Under the pieces are notes generated by a model, which was given only the letters and a program-made list of their open reading frames with translations, had not been told where the DNA came from and ran no database searches. From contig OZ026525.1 in NCBI GenBank assembly GCA_964019695.1, positions 59,552,253-59,616,252 of the forward strand: 64,000 nt of DNA, given 5' to 3'. How positions within the stretch are numbered: position 1 is the stretch's first letter; the number at the start of each line of letters is the position of its first letter. Below, one piece after another: positions 13,701 to 23,771 of this stretch. The stretch comes from Loripinus fragilis (lineage: Eukaryota; Mollusca; Bivalvia; Lucinida; Lucinidae). Both the position numbers and the translations under genes were made by a program.

Positions 13701-16700
13701 CACTTCACACAGCATTTACAGTATATTTAATTTCTGTGTTCGTACCTTTAGTAGGTCTGACCCATGGTGTATCAATTGCTGCATCATCAACTGGACTACT
13801 GGACTGTGTAAGCTTGGTGAAGAACATTCGTACATCAGGATAGTCGATCGATTTATCTATCTCTTCAGCACTGTTATTTACCTGCAAATAAACTATACGT
13901 ATAAAAAATGTCCGTGCTCGATAAGAGTAGAGTGACGAAACAGATTTGCAGTTAGCAGTATGAAAGAAAACCCTATATTTGTCCAATCAGGTGAACAAAG
14001 TACCATAACGTGACCAAATACGTAACTCTACTCTTATCGAGCACGGACTATAGCTATTTTACCTGTTATACCTATGTATTCTGATGAATGTTCCATGTAT
14101 TTATTGATACAATTAGTAGAGGATTGTAGATTTTGCACTTTAAGGGGCGAAAAGTTAGAGTTTTCTAAATTACGGTGTATTTCTGTCTCTGAAGGTTTGT
14201 TTTAATCTAAACAAGCATTGCAGACCCTGATGAAATGCAGCATTATGCTGTATTTCATCTGGGTCTTTACTAGTTGCAAAAGTACCCGTCAGAGGTTTCC
14301 AGTATACATAGAGTTACCGATTAAAGGCTCAAGTGGACTTTGGTGTCACAAATATATCAACGTTTTAAGAGCAAGCCTTAAATGAGTCTTATGGTCCAAT
14401 TCAAACAAGTCTCGATGCGATGACGTGCTGTGATGAAGCAATACGATAAGGCATTGACATAGTACACCAGTATTTTCATTGGCCAAAATCTCTCACGTTA
14501 GTAGTAATGGATGCCACTACTATGGTATCCATTACTACTTACGTTCCACGCTATCTTCAATCAAATTAGAAATATGAACTTTGCAAGAGAAAATTGCTGG
14601 GAGAGATTTGGTGCTTCAAAATAAACGCTGAAAATTTAATCAAACCCGCCCCTTTCCTCGACACTCACGCTAGCTGCCGCTGTTCTTTACTCTAAGGCGG
14701 TGATTCGAGTGTCGTCAGTGCCTTACTTGATATTACTTCCATTCAGTGTGAATATTTCCTGGTTTGGTGATCTAGTTTTGTGAGTGAGTTTAGTGAGGCT
14801 TGATTCGATTCTCAAATTGTGCCCGGCTTTTCATATTGATTTGTTAGGAACTATTCCTAATGATTTTATTTAAAGAAATACAACCCATACTTAAGTGTTT
14901 TCAAAGTAGCCCATCTAGTTACAGTTTGTTACGCCACTTGTGAATATTATACCATACATTAGTACTTTATCACCTTTTTTATCACTTTTTTCTAATTTCT
15001 GATGTACATTGATTGAGTATAAAATAAAACAAACAATACTTGTTTCATAGTAAACTGCATATTGCTCTGTCCTGAACATATCCACACATCTCCAAACATA
15101 ACATCATTAATGGTGATCTCGCCTTCATCAGTTGACCTGGCTGTTATACTGTATGGACCAGGATTGACTTCCGGTAATAGCTTCAGCTTCCATATGCCTC
15201 CGGGTCCTGAGAAACATTAGACATTTATTACTTTCATAATTAGTTTGAAATCCAGCTTCTATCATTGTGTGTTAGATTATTTCTCTGTGTTTATGCATTG
15301 CATGGGGTAGGAAGCCTTCATGCGAGCAAAACAATGAAATTTATATTTGTTTGCACGGCGTTTTAAGGTAAAGGTGCGAATGGGCGCTTGTAAGTGGTTT
15401 TATGGTACATCAAGTCTAAGTTGAAAAAGCATTAAATAGTTAAGTTTCACGTGAGTTGTATTCATTTGAAAAATGAATTTCCACGTGAAACTTTAATTGC
15501 ACGTGACGACAGGTGTATAAAAAGAAGATAGGTTAATATTGAATTATCAAAGCCTTAGCCAGCAGATGAGTGAATTTTTCGGTCACAAGTGGACATTTAT
15601 CCGAAAACAAGCATTATTACAACAAGAGGTACAACTGACAGACGTTTTTCAATGTGAAGAGCCTGGACATTGGAGGTCCTTCCGTTAGCTTAAAGGGCCA
15701 CTTGGACTAAGAGAGGACTCTAAATGATAAGTATTCTTTTTATAACCAGTGCAATACAGATCTAGGGGAATTCGCTTAATATCATGACGAAGAACTGATA
15801 AGTCAAGCTTGATATTTCACTTGTTATTTTATAGTTTCAGCCTGGTCAAAACATTTTTATTCAAGGCCGCTCTTTTTTGTTCCAAGCTGTTTCAAAAGTA
15901 AAGTACTTGCTGTCCGATACATAGAGGCTATGACAGGTTTGACAATATGGTACTTATGTTTAATAACACGTTAAGTTTTACTTGCGCCGTTAGAGCATTT
16001 TAGGTCAGAAATGATTATTTTTGGTATAAGAGAGGCTACTCTTGATATTTTAAGCATACGAAGAAGAAAAAGGTTATCTCCCTCTTAGCGCAAGCTTTCA
16101 GAAAATGTTAAAATAAATAGATAAAATTGTTTCTTTTTTTCTGAATTTGCATGCTTCACAGATGGTGTGGCGCTTCTTGTCCGGTGAGATATATTGTTTT
16201 GGTTTGACTTCTATTATGACAAACATTATTCTCCTAAAAGGGTGAGATTCCTGGATACATTGAGCTCTTAAGTTATTCGAGAATAAGTAGCAATTTAGTT
16301 CCTAAAAGCAAATTATTATTGCGAGTAGACGTGAAATGCACATGATGCACTAAGCATATGCATGTTTTTAGTTTGATTACCATTGTGTAAAGCAGGAGTA
16401 CAGATAAACCAAACGCTTTGAAGCGTGACTATATTTACACTATTGATATGTTGTTCTAGAAAAATGGTTTCAGGCATTTATTTACATTTACTATAAAAGC
16501 TTTGACATACACATATGTTCAAGCCAGACTGGCTCATTTTACGCATTCTGCACCAATCGTTTGAAATAGAAAGACCCAAAGGTCATTGGTCAGAGGTCGT
16601 GGTACATCTATTGTTATCATAAAAAGCAACAAGAGTATTTTGCACCTTCGTCGCTTAGGGGTATTCAAATATTTGCTTATATATGCAGGTTTAATATTAT

Positions 16701-19700
16701 AGTAAGTAAGTAGTTTAATCACAACTTAAGCATGTACAGCTCATTATACAGACACATGTAATGGCTTATACTTAAGACTTGGTTTGTGTGGATCAACGGC
16801 TTGTTGAATTCTGCTATTTCCCAAGAATGGGCGATGAGTTTCTAAAGTATCAAAAATAGTAAAGTTTTACTTCTGACATGAATGGGTTCGTCCACATATT
16901 GCTTGGATATGGATTATTTGCTAGTTTGCATAGTAAGCCGTCAATCTAGAGTGAGTGTTCCGCATCTCAAAAAAAAAAAAAAAAAAAAAACCCTAGCTTT
17001 AAAAAATTTCTCATTCATTTGAAATACAACAGCATGTGCTTGACGTGTTATGTTTGGAGAGACATCATTTATAAAGTCGATCTTTAGGGTGATTCCCTAT
17101 AAGTTAACCTAAGAAAAGATTGAGATGCCTTTTGGTTGCATCTACTATGGCGATCAATTTCAAATTTAATGAATTTATACTAAACCAGATTGAGCTTAGC
17201 GCTTCTTGCTTGAATTTATTTTTATTTTTATTTTTTTTTGTGAGATTCCCAATATTATATACCAAGAAAGGGTGAAACGCTTCTTATTCTCAGTTTGAGA
17301 TTAATAAAATAAACTTATGAATTAATACGAAACAAGAATGGGCTTGGCGCTTCTTGTTTGGATAGTTGATGTTCATACATGGTCTTCGCGATTCAATCAC
17401 AGAGTGAGAAGTTTCTTGCTTGTTTTAGCTAGCAATCTCGATTTTGAGATTATAAAAATAAAATTTACGAATTCACATGAAACAAGAATGGGCTTGGTGC
17501 TTCTTGTTTAGTGAAACGTGGTTTATACAATGTAGATTGTCTTTCGTCAGACTTCAAAAGTGATTAAACAAGAATTTTGTGTGACGTTTCTTGGTTGTTT
17601 TAGCATCCTCATATTTGAGATTATTGTAATGAACTTTTAAGAACTAGCACGAAACAAGAACGGGCCGGGCGCTTCTTGTTTGGCAAGATGAGGTTTATAC
17701 AATGTAGATTGTCTTTGGGCAGATTCCAAAAGTGATTAATCTAGAATGGGTATGACGCTTCTTGGTTGTTTTAGCATTCTTAGATTTGAAATTATTAAAA
17801 TGAACTTTTAAGAACCCGTACGAAACAAGGATGGGCTTGGCGATGCTTGTTTGGCGAGATGAGGTTATCCAATGTAGATAATTGTCTTTGGACAGACTCC
17901 AAAAGTGATTAACCAAGAATAGGTGTGACGCTTTAGCACTCTCAGATTTTAGATTATAAAACTGAACTTTTAAGATCTCGTGCGAAACAAGAATTTTTGG
18001 CTCTTCTTGTTTGGCGAGAAGACTTTGGTCAGACTCCAAAAGTGATTAACCAAGAATGGGTGTGACGCTTCTTGGTTGTTTTAGCATTCTAAGATTTGAG
18101 ATTATTAAAATGAACTTTTAAGAACTCGTACGAAACAAGGATGGGCTTGGCGCTTCTTGTTCTGCGAGAAGACTTTGGCCAGACTCCAAAGTGATTAACC
18201 AAGGATGGGTGTGACGCTTCTTGGTTGCTTTAGCATTCTCAGATTTGAGATTATTAAACTGAACTTTTAAGAACTTGTTCGAAGCAAGAATGGGCTTGGC
18301 GCTTCTTGTTTACGAGAAGACTTTGGTCAGACTCCAAAAGTGATTAACTAAGAGTGGGTGTGACGCTTCTTGGTTGTTTTAGCATTCTAAGATTTGAGAT
18401 TATTATAATGAACTTTTAAGAACTCGTACGAAACAAGGATGGGCTTGGCGCTTCTTGTTTTGCGAGAAGACTTCGGTCAGACTCCAAAAGTGATTTACTT
18501 AGAATGGGTGTGAACTTTCTTGGTTGTTTTAGCATTCTAAGATTTGAGATTATTAAGATGAACTTTTAAGAACTCGTACGAAACAAGGATGGGCTTGGCG
18601 CTTCTTGTTTGGCGAGAAGACTTTGGTCAGACTCCAAAAGTGATTAACCAAGAATGGGTGTGACGCTTCTTGGTTGTTTTAGCATTCTAAGATTTGAGAT
18701 TTTTTAAATGAACTTAAGAACTCGTACGAAACAAGGATGAGCTTGGCGCTTCTTGTTTGGCGAGAACACTTTGGTCAGACTCCAAAGTGATTAACTAAGA
18801 ATGGATGTGACGCGATTAACTAAAAAAGGGTGTGACACTTCTTGGTTGTTTTAGCATTCTAAGATTTGAGATTATTAAAATGAACTTTTAAGAACTCGCA
18901 CGAAACAAGGATGGGCTTGTCGCTTCTTGTTTGGCGAGAAGACTTTAGTCAGACTCCAAAAGTGATTAACCAAGAATGGGTGTGACACTTCTTGGTTGTT
19001 TTAGCATTCTAAGATTTGAGATCATTTAAATGAACTTTTAAGAACTCGTACGAAACAAGGATGAGCTTGGCGCTTCTTGTTTGGCGAGAAGACTTTGGTC
19101 AGACTCCAAAGTGATTAACCAAGAATGGGTGTGACGCTTCTTGGTTGTTTTAGCATTATAAGATTTGAGATTATTAAAATGAACCTTTAAGAACTTGTAC
19201 GAAACAAGGATGGGCTTGGCGCTTCTTGTTTGGCGAGAAGACTTTGGTCAGACTCCAAAAGTGATTAACCAAGAATGGGTGTGACGCTTCTTGGTTGTTT
19301 GAGCATTCTCAGATTTGAGATTATTAAAATGAACGTTTTAGAATTAGTACGAAACAAGGATGGGATTGGCGCTTCTTGCTTGGCGAGATGTGGTTTAGAG
19401 TGTCTTTGGTCAGACTTCTTGGTTGTTTTAGCATTCAATAATTTTAGATTACTAAAATAAACTTTTAAAAACTAATACCAAACAAGAACGGATTTGGTGC
19501 TTCTTGTTTGGTGAGATGTGGTTTATACAATGTGGGTGTGACGCTTCATGGTTGTTTTAGCATACCCAGACTTGAGATAATTAATTAAACTTTGAGAACT
19601 CATACGAAACAAGAATGGGCTTGGTGCTACTTGTTTGACGAGATGAGGTTTATAGATTGTCTTTGGTCATAATCCAAAGTGATTAACCAAAAATGGGTGT

Positions 19701-22513
19701 AACGCTTCTTAGTTGTTTTGTCATTCTCAGATTTGATTTTACTAAAATAATCTTTTAAGAACTTGTGCAAAACCATAATGGGCTTGGCGTTTGGTGTTTG
19801 GCGAGACGTATTGGCCAGACTCCAAAAGTGATTAAACAAGAATGAATGTGACGCTTCCTGGTTGTTTTAGCATTCTAAGATTTGAAATTACTGATATATC
19901 CTTTTAAGAACTAATACGAAACAAGAATGGGCTTGGCGTTTTTTTGTTTAGCGAGATATGTTTTTTACGATGTAGATTGTTTTTGGTCAGACTCCAAAAG
20001 TGATTAATCAAGAACGGACATGGTAGCGCTTCTTGGTTGTTGTAGCATTCAAAGATTTGAAATTACTAAAATAAACTTAAGAACTTATACAAAACAAGAG
20101 TGGCTTGGCGCTTCTCGTTTGGTGAGATGTGATTTATACAATGTAGATTGTCTTTGGTCAGACTCCAAAAATGATTAATCTAGAATGGATGTGACGCTTC
20201 ATGGTTGTTTTAGCATTCTCAGACTTGAGGTTATTAAAATAAAGTTTTAAGAACTCATACGAAACAAGAATGGGCTTTGGGCTTCTTGCTTGGCGCGATG
20301 AGATGATAGATTGCCTTTGGGCTGATTTTATTTACCGAGAATGGGTGTTACGCTTCTTGGTTGTTTTAGCATTCTCAGATTTGAGATTACAAAAAAAAAC
20401 TTTTAAGAACTAATACGAGACAAGAATGGGGTTGGCGCTTTTTGTTTGGCGAGATGCGGTTTATAGTTAGTCTTTGATGAGATCCCCAAGGTGATAGACT
20501 AAGAATGTGTGTGACGCTTCTTGGTTGTTTTAGTATTCTCAGTTTTGAGATCAATAAGATTAAATTTATAAATTCATACAAAACAAGAATGGGTTCAGAG
20601 CTTCTTAATTGTTGAGATGATGTTTATAGATTGTAATTGGTGTGAATTATATCGTGATAAAACAAGAAACGGCGTGACGCTTCTTGGTTGCATATAGGTG
20701 TCTTTAAATGGACTTATTTAGCAAACTTCATGAGATCACGTGAGCAAGAATGTGATTGGCGCTTTTTGTTGGGAGATAATTTTCCATAGATTGTTATTAG
20801 TGTGATTCTTATTGAAAATTACATGAAATGGGATGATTAAGAGAAGGGGGTTCGGTCAAAAATGATTTCCGTTTAAAAAAAAAGAAAAAAAGCCAAAGGT
20901 GCTTAATTCTTCTATGTCAAGCACTGTAAGGATGAATGAAGAGGCTGAAAGAATGTTGTCTCAGCCAGTTATTAACAAAGAACCTTTTACTCCTCATATG
21001 TTGCTAAAATTTTACAATTGTTTGGTAAAGACGGTAAAAATCTTATTAATTTGAGATTCGTCTTAATGTGCATGTTACGATAGTTTGGATTCCTGAGATA
21101 TTCTGAATTGGCAAATTTAATACGTTCAGATAACAGGATTTTTCAAGATAGACGAGAATTTTTTATCAAGCAAAGCAAAACTGATAAGTTTAAGGAATGC
21201 ACGTGGATAGTCATATCCCCTAGGGAATCACAAGGTGTCCCAAAACTCATCTTTTGGTTTATATGAAATTAACTAATATTAATGATAATTTAAGTAATTA
21301 TATTTTTCAGGCAAGTGTTAAACTAAGTCTGGTTGTAAGTTCCGTAAAAGTAGGAAGCTGTTATACACTAGAGCAAGAGAGATTTGCTGAGAAATTTGGA
21401 AAAAGTTGGTTTGCCTGAGGGCAGTTTCGGCTTACACAGCCTCAGATCAGGCGGAGCTACAGCAGCAGGGAACGTAGTTCCTGAGAGATTGATCCAAAAA
21501 CATGGCAGATGGAAGGTAGAGAGCTCCAAAAACAGGTACATACACGAGCTTTACCTCAGAAAATGTTGCTAACAAATATGATAAAAGAATACATTTGTAT
21601 TTTTCATTTATGGCTGTTAATAGCATTTTGGTTGCCCGTTCTTTATTGTCGATCAGCTGGCTGTTGGCACATACTATATTCTTGTTAGTTTTTATTTGAT
21701 TGCAAATAAGAAGCTTCTGAGCATGCGCAGTAAAGATAGGCTAAATGGTCTGAAGAAACTGACAGGTGAATGATGCTTCTTTATATTTTAAGAGGAAATG
21801 TAAAACAACGCTGCAATAAAATATAAATGATTTATGTTCGTATGAGAAGAGTCGAATCAGAACATAATGTGTTTTAACATGGTGAGGATTTAGCGCCAGT
21901 AAATTGTTTTTTCAGCCCACTGTAGCTTCCGCTGCTGTCCGGTTCTATTGGCGGTTCTTTTGTTGCTACATGTAGTTCATTGCTTATTATTGCTCTAATT
22001 GTGTGTGGGAATGTGTGAGCATTATTTTTTATAATTACAGAAAATAATATCAGGCCTACTTTTGCAATCTTCTCTTTAAGAAAGAGAGAGTTGGTTGCTT
22101 TACTTTAATTTTCTTCCAGCTGGCATGTGGCTTGCTAGTGTTATGTGTCTATTCCTTATAAAGTTTCTTTTGTGAAGGTTATTTTGAGTAACAACAACAT
22201 ATGTTTCATTTGGTAAATAAGACAAATAGTTTTAATGACGCACTCTTACATGTATCTTGAGGCTTAGCACACTGTACATCTAAACTTTACCTGTAGTGTT
22301 TCTATAAACTATGGTTTGTCCCATGAACACGCCATTCTTTATAACAGTCACTGTATCACCGATTGTATCTGCATAGCCCCACAGAACTGCTCGACGAGGA
22401 GCTCTTTGTAGAACCATGTGATCACCGTATATGTCAGCAAACCTGATCTTGCACAAACCAACTGAAACAATAAACATCAGCAGGACAAAATGACCTTTCA
22501 TACATTTTAGCAT
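4548..22513 (-). CDS. SIAE: Sialate O-acetylesterase (SIAE-type), 8 coding exons, C-terminal exon missing from window
   Basis: Coding exons in transcript order: 22513-22291, 15206-15040, 13881-13746, 11597-11429, 11018-10927, 6861-6731, 6072-5918, 4746-4548. Every intron is GT-AG and every junction phase matches, giving 424 codons without a stop. The product is an SGNH-type esterase of the secretory or lysosomal route that removes O-acetyl groups from sialic acids (family knowledge). Visible hallmarks are an N-terminal hydrophobic signal, a GDVWICSGQSNM block with candidate nucleophile Ser122, an SNWGGT block in exon 4, WYQGESN across exons 5/6, GYVPNPKM and a SIHPRFKQ block with a candidate catalytic His. 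The human enzyme is about 523 residues, so roughly 80-100 C-terminal residues are missing. I searched the minus strand below 4548 for the expected YAW and WPC segments and found none. The last exon is probably beyond position 1, or the gene is truncated. Confidence 0.93.
4965..5203 (-). mobile_element. MITE, TGAGCC family, copy 3
   Basis: Ends TGAGCC / GGCTCA, with the inner palindrome near TGCGCGTATGCGCA. It sits inside a SIAE intron (between exons 8 and 7). Confidence 0.85.
5210..5917. other. SIAE intron, diverged short repeats
   Basis: Around 5385-5590 the segment repeats 'atatcccatatccctggaagtaaaat'-like blocks several times in degraded form. The overlapping minus-strand reading frames there are a result of this repetition. 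No coding signal. Confidence 0.4.
5918..6072 (-). CDS. SIAE: SIAE exon 7: RW.QT...GYVPNPKM...FMAVAMDL
   Basis: Encodes residues 307-357 plus two bases, from acceptor TTTCAG|CTGGC to donor GTTC|GTAAGT. Contains NLRWAQTANVGYVPNPKMNN and FMAVAMDLPDFHSPYG, both near-identical to the family pattern. The Asp residues here, together with the His in exon 8, are the candidate acidic and basic members of the catalytic set. Confidence 0.94.
6520..6650. repeat. Low-complexity G/C/A/T runs
   Basis: Successive G-, C-, A- and T-runs, including a CCCC/GGGG hairpin around 6548-6585 and an A-run at 6610-6635. Likely the end of a dispersed element with a homopolymer tail. The minus-strand reading frame across it is not a gene. 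Confidence 0.7.
6731..6861 (-). CDS. SIAE: SIAE exon 6: GESN...WR..F...PFGFVQ
   Basis: Encodes residues 263-306, from acceptor TCTCTAG|GTGAATC to donor ACAG|GTAAGA. It begins GESNAGAYDLYSCQFPAMIS, completing WYQGESN, and ends NFPFGFVQ, closely collinear with vertebrate SIAE. Confidence 0.93.
7283..7595 (+). repeat. Hairpin-core repeat family, copy 2
   Basis: Same family as 3214-3540, more diverged. The hairpin stem has changed on both sides to GTGATAAAATGC...GCATTTTATCAC, a compensated difference. The right end is CCCAGAGGCAACG. Confidence 0.8.
7616..8125 (-). mobile_element. 3'-end fragment of the 37.5-39.6 kb reverse-transcriptase element
   Basis: About 500 bp nearly identical in layout to 37478-37960. 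On the minus strand it ends in a short (ACTT)n tail (7617-7632 read on the plus strand as AAGTAAGTAAGT). A 5'-truncated copy carrying only the 3' region is what target-primed reverse transcription leaves. It lies in the SIAE exon 6/5 intron. Confidence 0.72.
8957..9822 (+). mobile_element. Tc1-type DNA transposon, internally deleted
   Basis: The termini are inverted: TA|CACTGACGGACTTTAAAAAC at the left and the complement of CTCTGAAGGACTTTAAAAAC at the right, each bordered by TA (8955-8956 and 9823-9824), the Tc1/mariner target. Inside, 9256-9548 encodes the N-terminal helix-turn-helix part of a Tc1-like transposase (RSGAIGMLKLG; then after a frame change VSYVARYHNCHLST, ATGTVKDRRRSGQ). The catalytic DDE part is absent, so the 866-bp copy is non-autonomous. 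Confidence 0.85.
9256..9548 (+). pseudogene. Tc1-like transposase, N-terminal fragment, frameshifted
   Basis: The first segment, through GMLKLG, is in one frame; VSYVARYHNCHLSTKQRPRN and TVKDRRRSGQ continue in the next, so there is one frameshift near 9308. The segment corresponds to the paired-like DNA-binding domain and linker. No DDE domain follows before the right terminus. Confidence 0.8.
9825..10926. other. SIAE intron, no feature recognised
   Basis: AT-rich intronic DNA. The frame at 9962-10225 (87 codons) has no recognised domain and no splice-site support. Confidence 0.4.
10927..11018 (-). CDS. SIAE: SIAE exon 5: VLWNSMIHP...IWYQ
   Basis: Encodes residues 232-262 plus one base, from acceptor TTGTTCAG|ATGG to donor CAAG|GTTTGT. 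It contains VLWNSMIHPFLNMTIYGAIW, matching the family's LWNAMIHPL.NMT..G..WYQG segment, including an NMT sequon. The WYQGESN motif is split between this exon and the next. Confidence 0.92.
11429..11597 (-). CDS. SIAE: SIAE exon 4: SNWGGT block
   Basis: Encodes residues 176-231 plus two bases, from acceptor TTCCAG|GTTTG to donor AACG|GTGAGA. The core YPIGLIESNWGGTKIEVWSS is the strongly conserved SIAE block II-type motif with Gly-Gly-Thr. Confidence 0.93.
12765..13420 (-). mobile_element. 3'-end fragment of the 37.5-39.6 kb element
   Basis: Homologous to 7616-8125 and 37478-37960, including the CGCCTTGGAACGGTCAGTAA block at about 13107 and the 3' end at about 12770 with AAGTAAGT. It is followed by an oppositely oriented terminal fragment (13441-13545), making a head-to-head pair. 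Confidence 0.7.
13441..13545 (+). mobile_element. Terminal 100 bp of the same element, inverted relative to neighbour
   Basis: Reads on the plus strand CACTTTCCCATTGGTATCCT to GTACTTACTTTAG, the complement of the terminal segments at 7616, 12765 and 37478. It ends with ACTTACTT, like the other copies. Confidence 0.7.
13746..13881 (-). CDS. SIAE: SIAE exon 3
   Basis: Encodes residues 131-175 plus one base, from acceptor TTTGCAG|GTAAAT to donor AAAG|GTACGA. The peptide runs VNNSAEEIDKSIDYPDVRMF and on to WVRPTK, collinear with the vertebrate segment between the GQSNM block and the GGT block. An NNS sequon is present. A 140-bp inverted-repeat element (13909-14048) sits only 27 bp upstream of this exon's acceptor in the intron. 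Confidence 0.88.
13909..14048. mobile_element. Short MITE with 23-bp terminal inverted repeats
   Basis: Starts GTCCGTGCTCGATAAGAGTA and ends with its exact complement. 140 bp, non-coding, in the SIAE exon 3/2 intron. Confidence 0.82.
14049..15039. other. SIAE intron with small palindromes
   Basis: Holds two small hairpins, one near 14219-14268 and one at 14500-14539 (AGTAGTAATGGAT...ATCCATTACTACT). No coding signal. Confidence 0.5.
15040..15206 (-). CDS. SIAE: SIAE exon 2: nucleophile block
   Basis: Encodes residues 75-130. Acceptor TTCTCAG|GACCC completes a Gly codon split from exon 1. It contains NDVMFGDVWICSGQSNMQ. The Ser in GQSNM (residue 122 here) corresponds to the SGNH nucleophile of SIAE. 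The donor is ACAA|GTATTG and the junction to exon 3 is phase 0. Confidence 0.93.
15442..15493. repeat. Hairpin with CACGTG in both arms
   Basis: AAGTTTCACGTG and its exact complement CACGTGAAACTT enclose a 28-nt loop that itself contains TCATTTGAAAAATGA. Confidence 0.7.
15494..17179. other. SIAE intron 1, left flank of satellite
   Basis: Mostly unassigned. A lone degraded piece of the downstream satellite (GGCGCTTCTTGTCCGGTGAG) occurs at about 16167-16190, suggesting an older, larger array. An A-run lies at 16969-16990. Confidence 0.5.
17180..20800 (+). repeat. Dimeric ~150-bp tandem satellite, about 24 units, in SIAE intron 1
   Basis: The unit is about 147-151 bp in the core (18100-19350) and up to about 180 bp at the edges, where an extra segment reading GGTTTATACAATGTAGATTG persists. 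Each unit carries two related hairpins: AAACAAGAA, 12-nt loop, TTCTTGTTT; then AACCAAGAA, 12-nt loop, TTCTTGGTT. The two stems differ at one position by a compensated A-T to C-G exchange. The loops are also alike (TGGGCTTGGCGC and TGGGTGTGACGC), so the unit is a diverged dimer of an ancestral monomer of about 75 bp. Edge units are more diverged than central ones, as expected for unequal exchange. Long minus-strand reading frames here are by-products of repetition. Confidence 0.93.
20908..21572 (+). pseudogene. Tyrosine recombinase (Crypton/DIRS-type), broken
   Basis: Collinear segments in shifting frames match eukaryotic transposon tyrosine recombinases: NKEPFTPHMLLKFYN (about 20973), NLINLRFVLMCMLR, an in-frame stop, FGFLRYSELANLIRSD (first catalytic Arg), KQSKTDKFKE, KSGCKFRKSRKLLYTRARE, then in a new frame EGSFGLHSLRSGGATAAGN (HxxR), HGRW and the candidate nucleophile Tyr in KNRYIHELY. 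At least one stop and three frame changes make it non-functional. It follows the satellite by about 100 bp within SIAE intron 1. Element class cannot be settled without its termini. Confidence 0.85.
21573..22290. other. SIAE intron 1, proximal part
   Basis: No exon or recognisable repeat seen. A GAGAGAG/CTCTTT-rich stretch lies near 22070-22095. Confidence 0.4.
22291..22513 (-). CDS. SIAE: SIAE exon 1: start codon, signal peptide, N-terminal strand region
   Basis: Encodes residues 1-74 plus one base. The ATG is at 22511-22513; an alternative in-frame Met lies four codons in and sits directly before the hydrophobic stretch FVLLMFIVSVGL, so either start gives a signal peptide. Next comes IRFADIYGDHMVLQRAP, the conserved opening of this family (compare F.SYINNDMVLQ in vertebrate SIAE). 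The donor is ACAG|GTAAAG. Intron 1 downstream is about 7.1 kb and contains the tandem array at 17180-20800 and a tyrosine-recombinase pseudogene. Confidence 0.92.
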
Positions 22514-22944
22514 AGTTTGTGTTAATCATGTCGGTCAACAAATACAGTTGATAATGTTAAAATATTTCTACTTTCTACTGTTTTGGATATTCTTCGGTGA
22601 CATTAAATCGAAGAGGACATAGCTTTAAAAGCACTTGAAAGGTTACACCTTAAAATCAAACCACCTTTAATATAATAATAAACTTATTTTTACAGTGAGC
22701 GCACGTGCATGCTATCCTGAGAACTGATCTACTTCTTGGGCCTGCATCAGTTTCGCTTTAATTCTGCTATGCTTTGTCGATCTGCCAATAACCAAGCTAA
22801 TATAAGTAAACTTGACCTTGAACTTTGACTCAAAGTCATAATGGGGTCTCAAACCTTCAATGACATCCATACACAATAGGCAATATTTGTGTGAAACGTA
22901 AACACCCTCCTTCAAAAATGTACGAGAAGTTTACTTTACAAAGT
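22514..22944. other. SIAE 5' flank
   Basis: Upstream of the SIAE start on the minus strand. No clear TATA box or 5' exon was identified. About 22810-22845 contains TTGACCTTGAACTTTGACTC, a relic of the GACCTTGA-type repeat. Confidence 0.4.
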
Positions 22945-23115
22945 AAGAAAGTCGGCAAAGATCAGAAATCGATACAATCAAGTACAACACCTGACCCAGG
23001 CTACTACATGGGAAAGTGACAAAAACACAATTGAACATCACACACAAGAGCCAAGAGGTCAGCCCTTTCCCAGCAGGTGACAACAAGTGAACATACGCGA
23101 ACTCATGAGGAACAC
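22945..23115 (-). mobile_element. 3'-end fragment of the 37.5-39.6 kb element
   Basis: Shares GATCAGAAATCGATACAATC, the ACCTGACCCAGG block and the AGAGCCAAGAGGTCAGCCCT block with 7616-8125 and 37478. Very short, 5'-truncated copy. Confidence 0.7.
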
Positions 23116-23697
23116 AAGACATAAATAACACAAGCCCAAAATTTGATTTAACGATTTGACCTTGGCCCTAGAATCTTACGACATAGTGGTAATAAAAATC
23201 CTTCGTTGTAATTACACACCATAATAAATAATTGTGCCAAATAGGAACAGTCGAGGTGAAAAATGAAGGAGGAATTTGCGCTACGAGCAAAACCGACTGA
23301 GAGCAAAACCGACTGATAGACGGGTTGATAATGTTCAAAGTGCACAGGCGGGACAGTTTACAATATACATGACTTTTTTTTTTCAAAATGAGTGGATATT
23401 ACAAGTGAGTATAGACAGAAAATTGCACAGTGACATATCACAGACAAACCTATGGCACCGCGGGTAAGAGATAGGTGAACACAAACGCAGAGTCATACTT
23501 GTACATAACATCAATGATAATTGTTAATGCACACATTCTATATTAATAAGACTATGGAAATACAGCCAACCCTCTTTACATGTACCATGACAGTCTTAGA
23601 CCCCAATAATTTGATGCTAAACTGAATTTCTGTTGTTAAGAAATCAATTACAATCTAAACTAGCCTCGAGGTTATAAAACTTGAGTTCATTCCCAGA

Positions 23698-23771
23698 CTC
23701 AGAATAAAGCGCAATGATTGGCTGCTTGCGTGTCCGCAAGCAGCCAATCATTGCGCTTTTTTTACTCTGAG
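23698..23771. repeat. Strong hairpin with near-perfect 30-bp arms
   Basis: CTCAGA, then AAAGCGCAATGATTGGCTGC, a short loop, and the complement ending TCTGAG. The inner 54 bp (23706-23759) pair almost perfectly. The arms contain ATTGG, the complement of a CCAAT box. Confidence 0.8.

Noticed and set aside
17695..18039. 114-codon minus-strand reading frame in the 150-bp array
   Set aside because: It is the translation of repeated satellite units, with no domain and no splice context.
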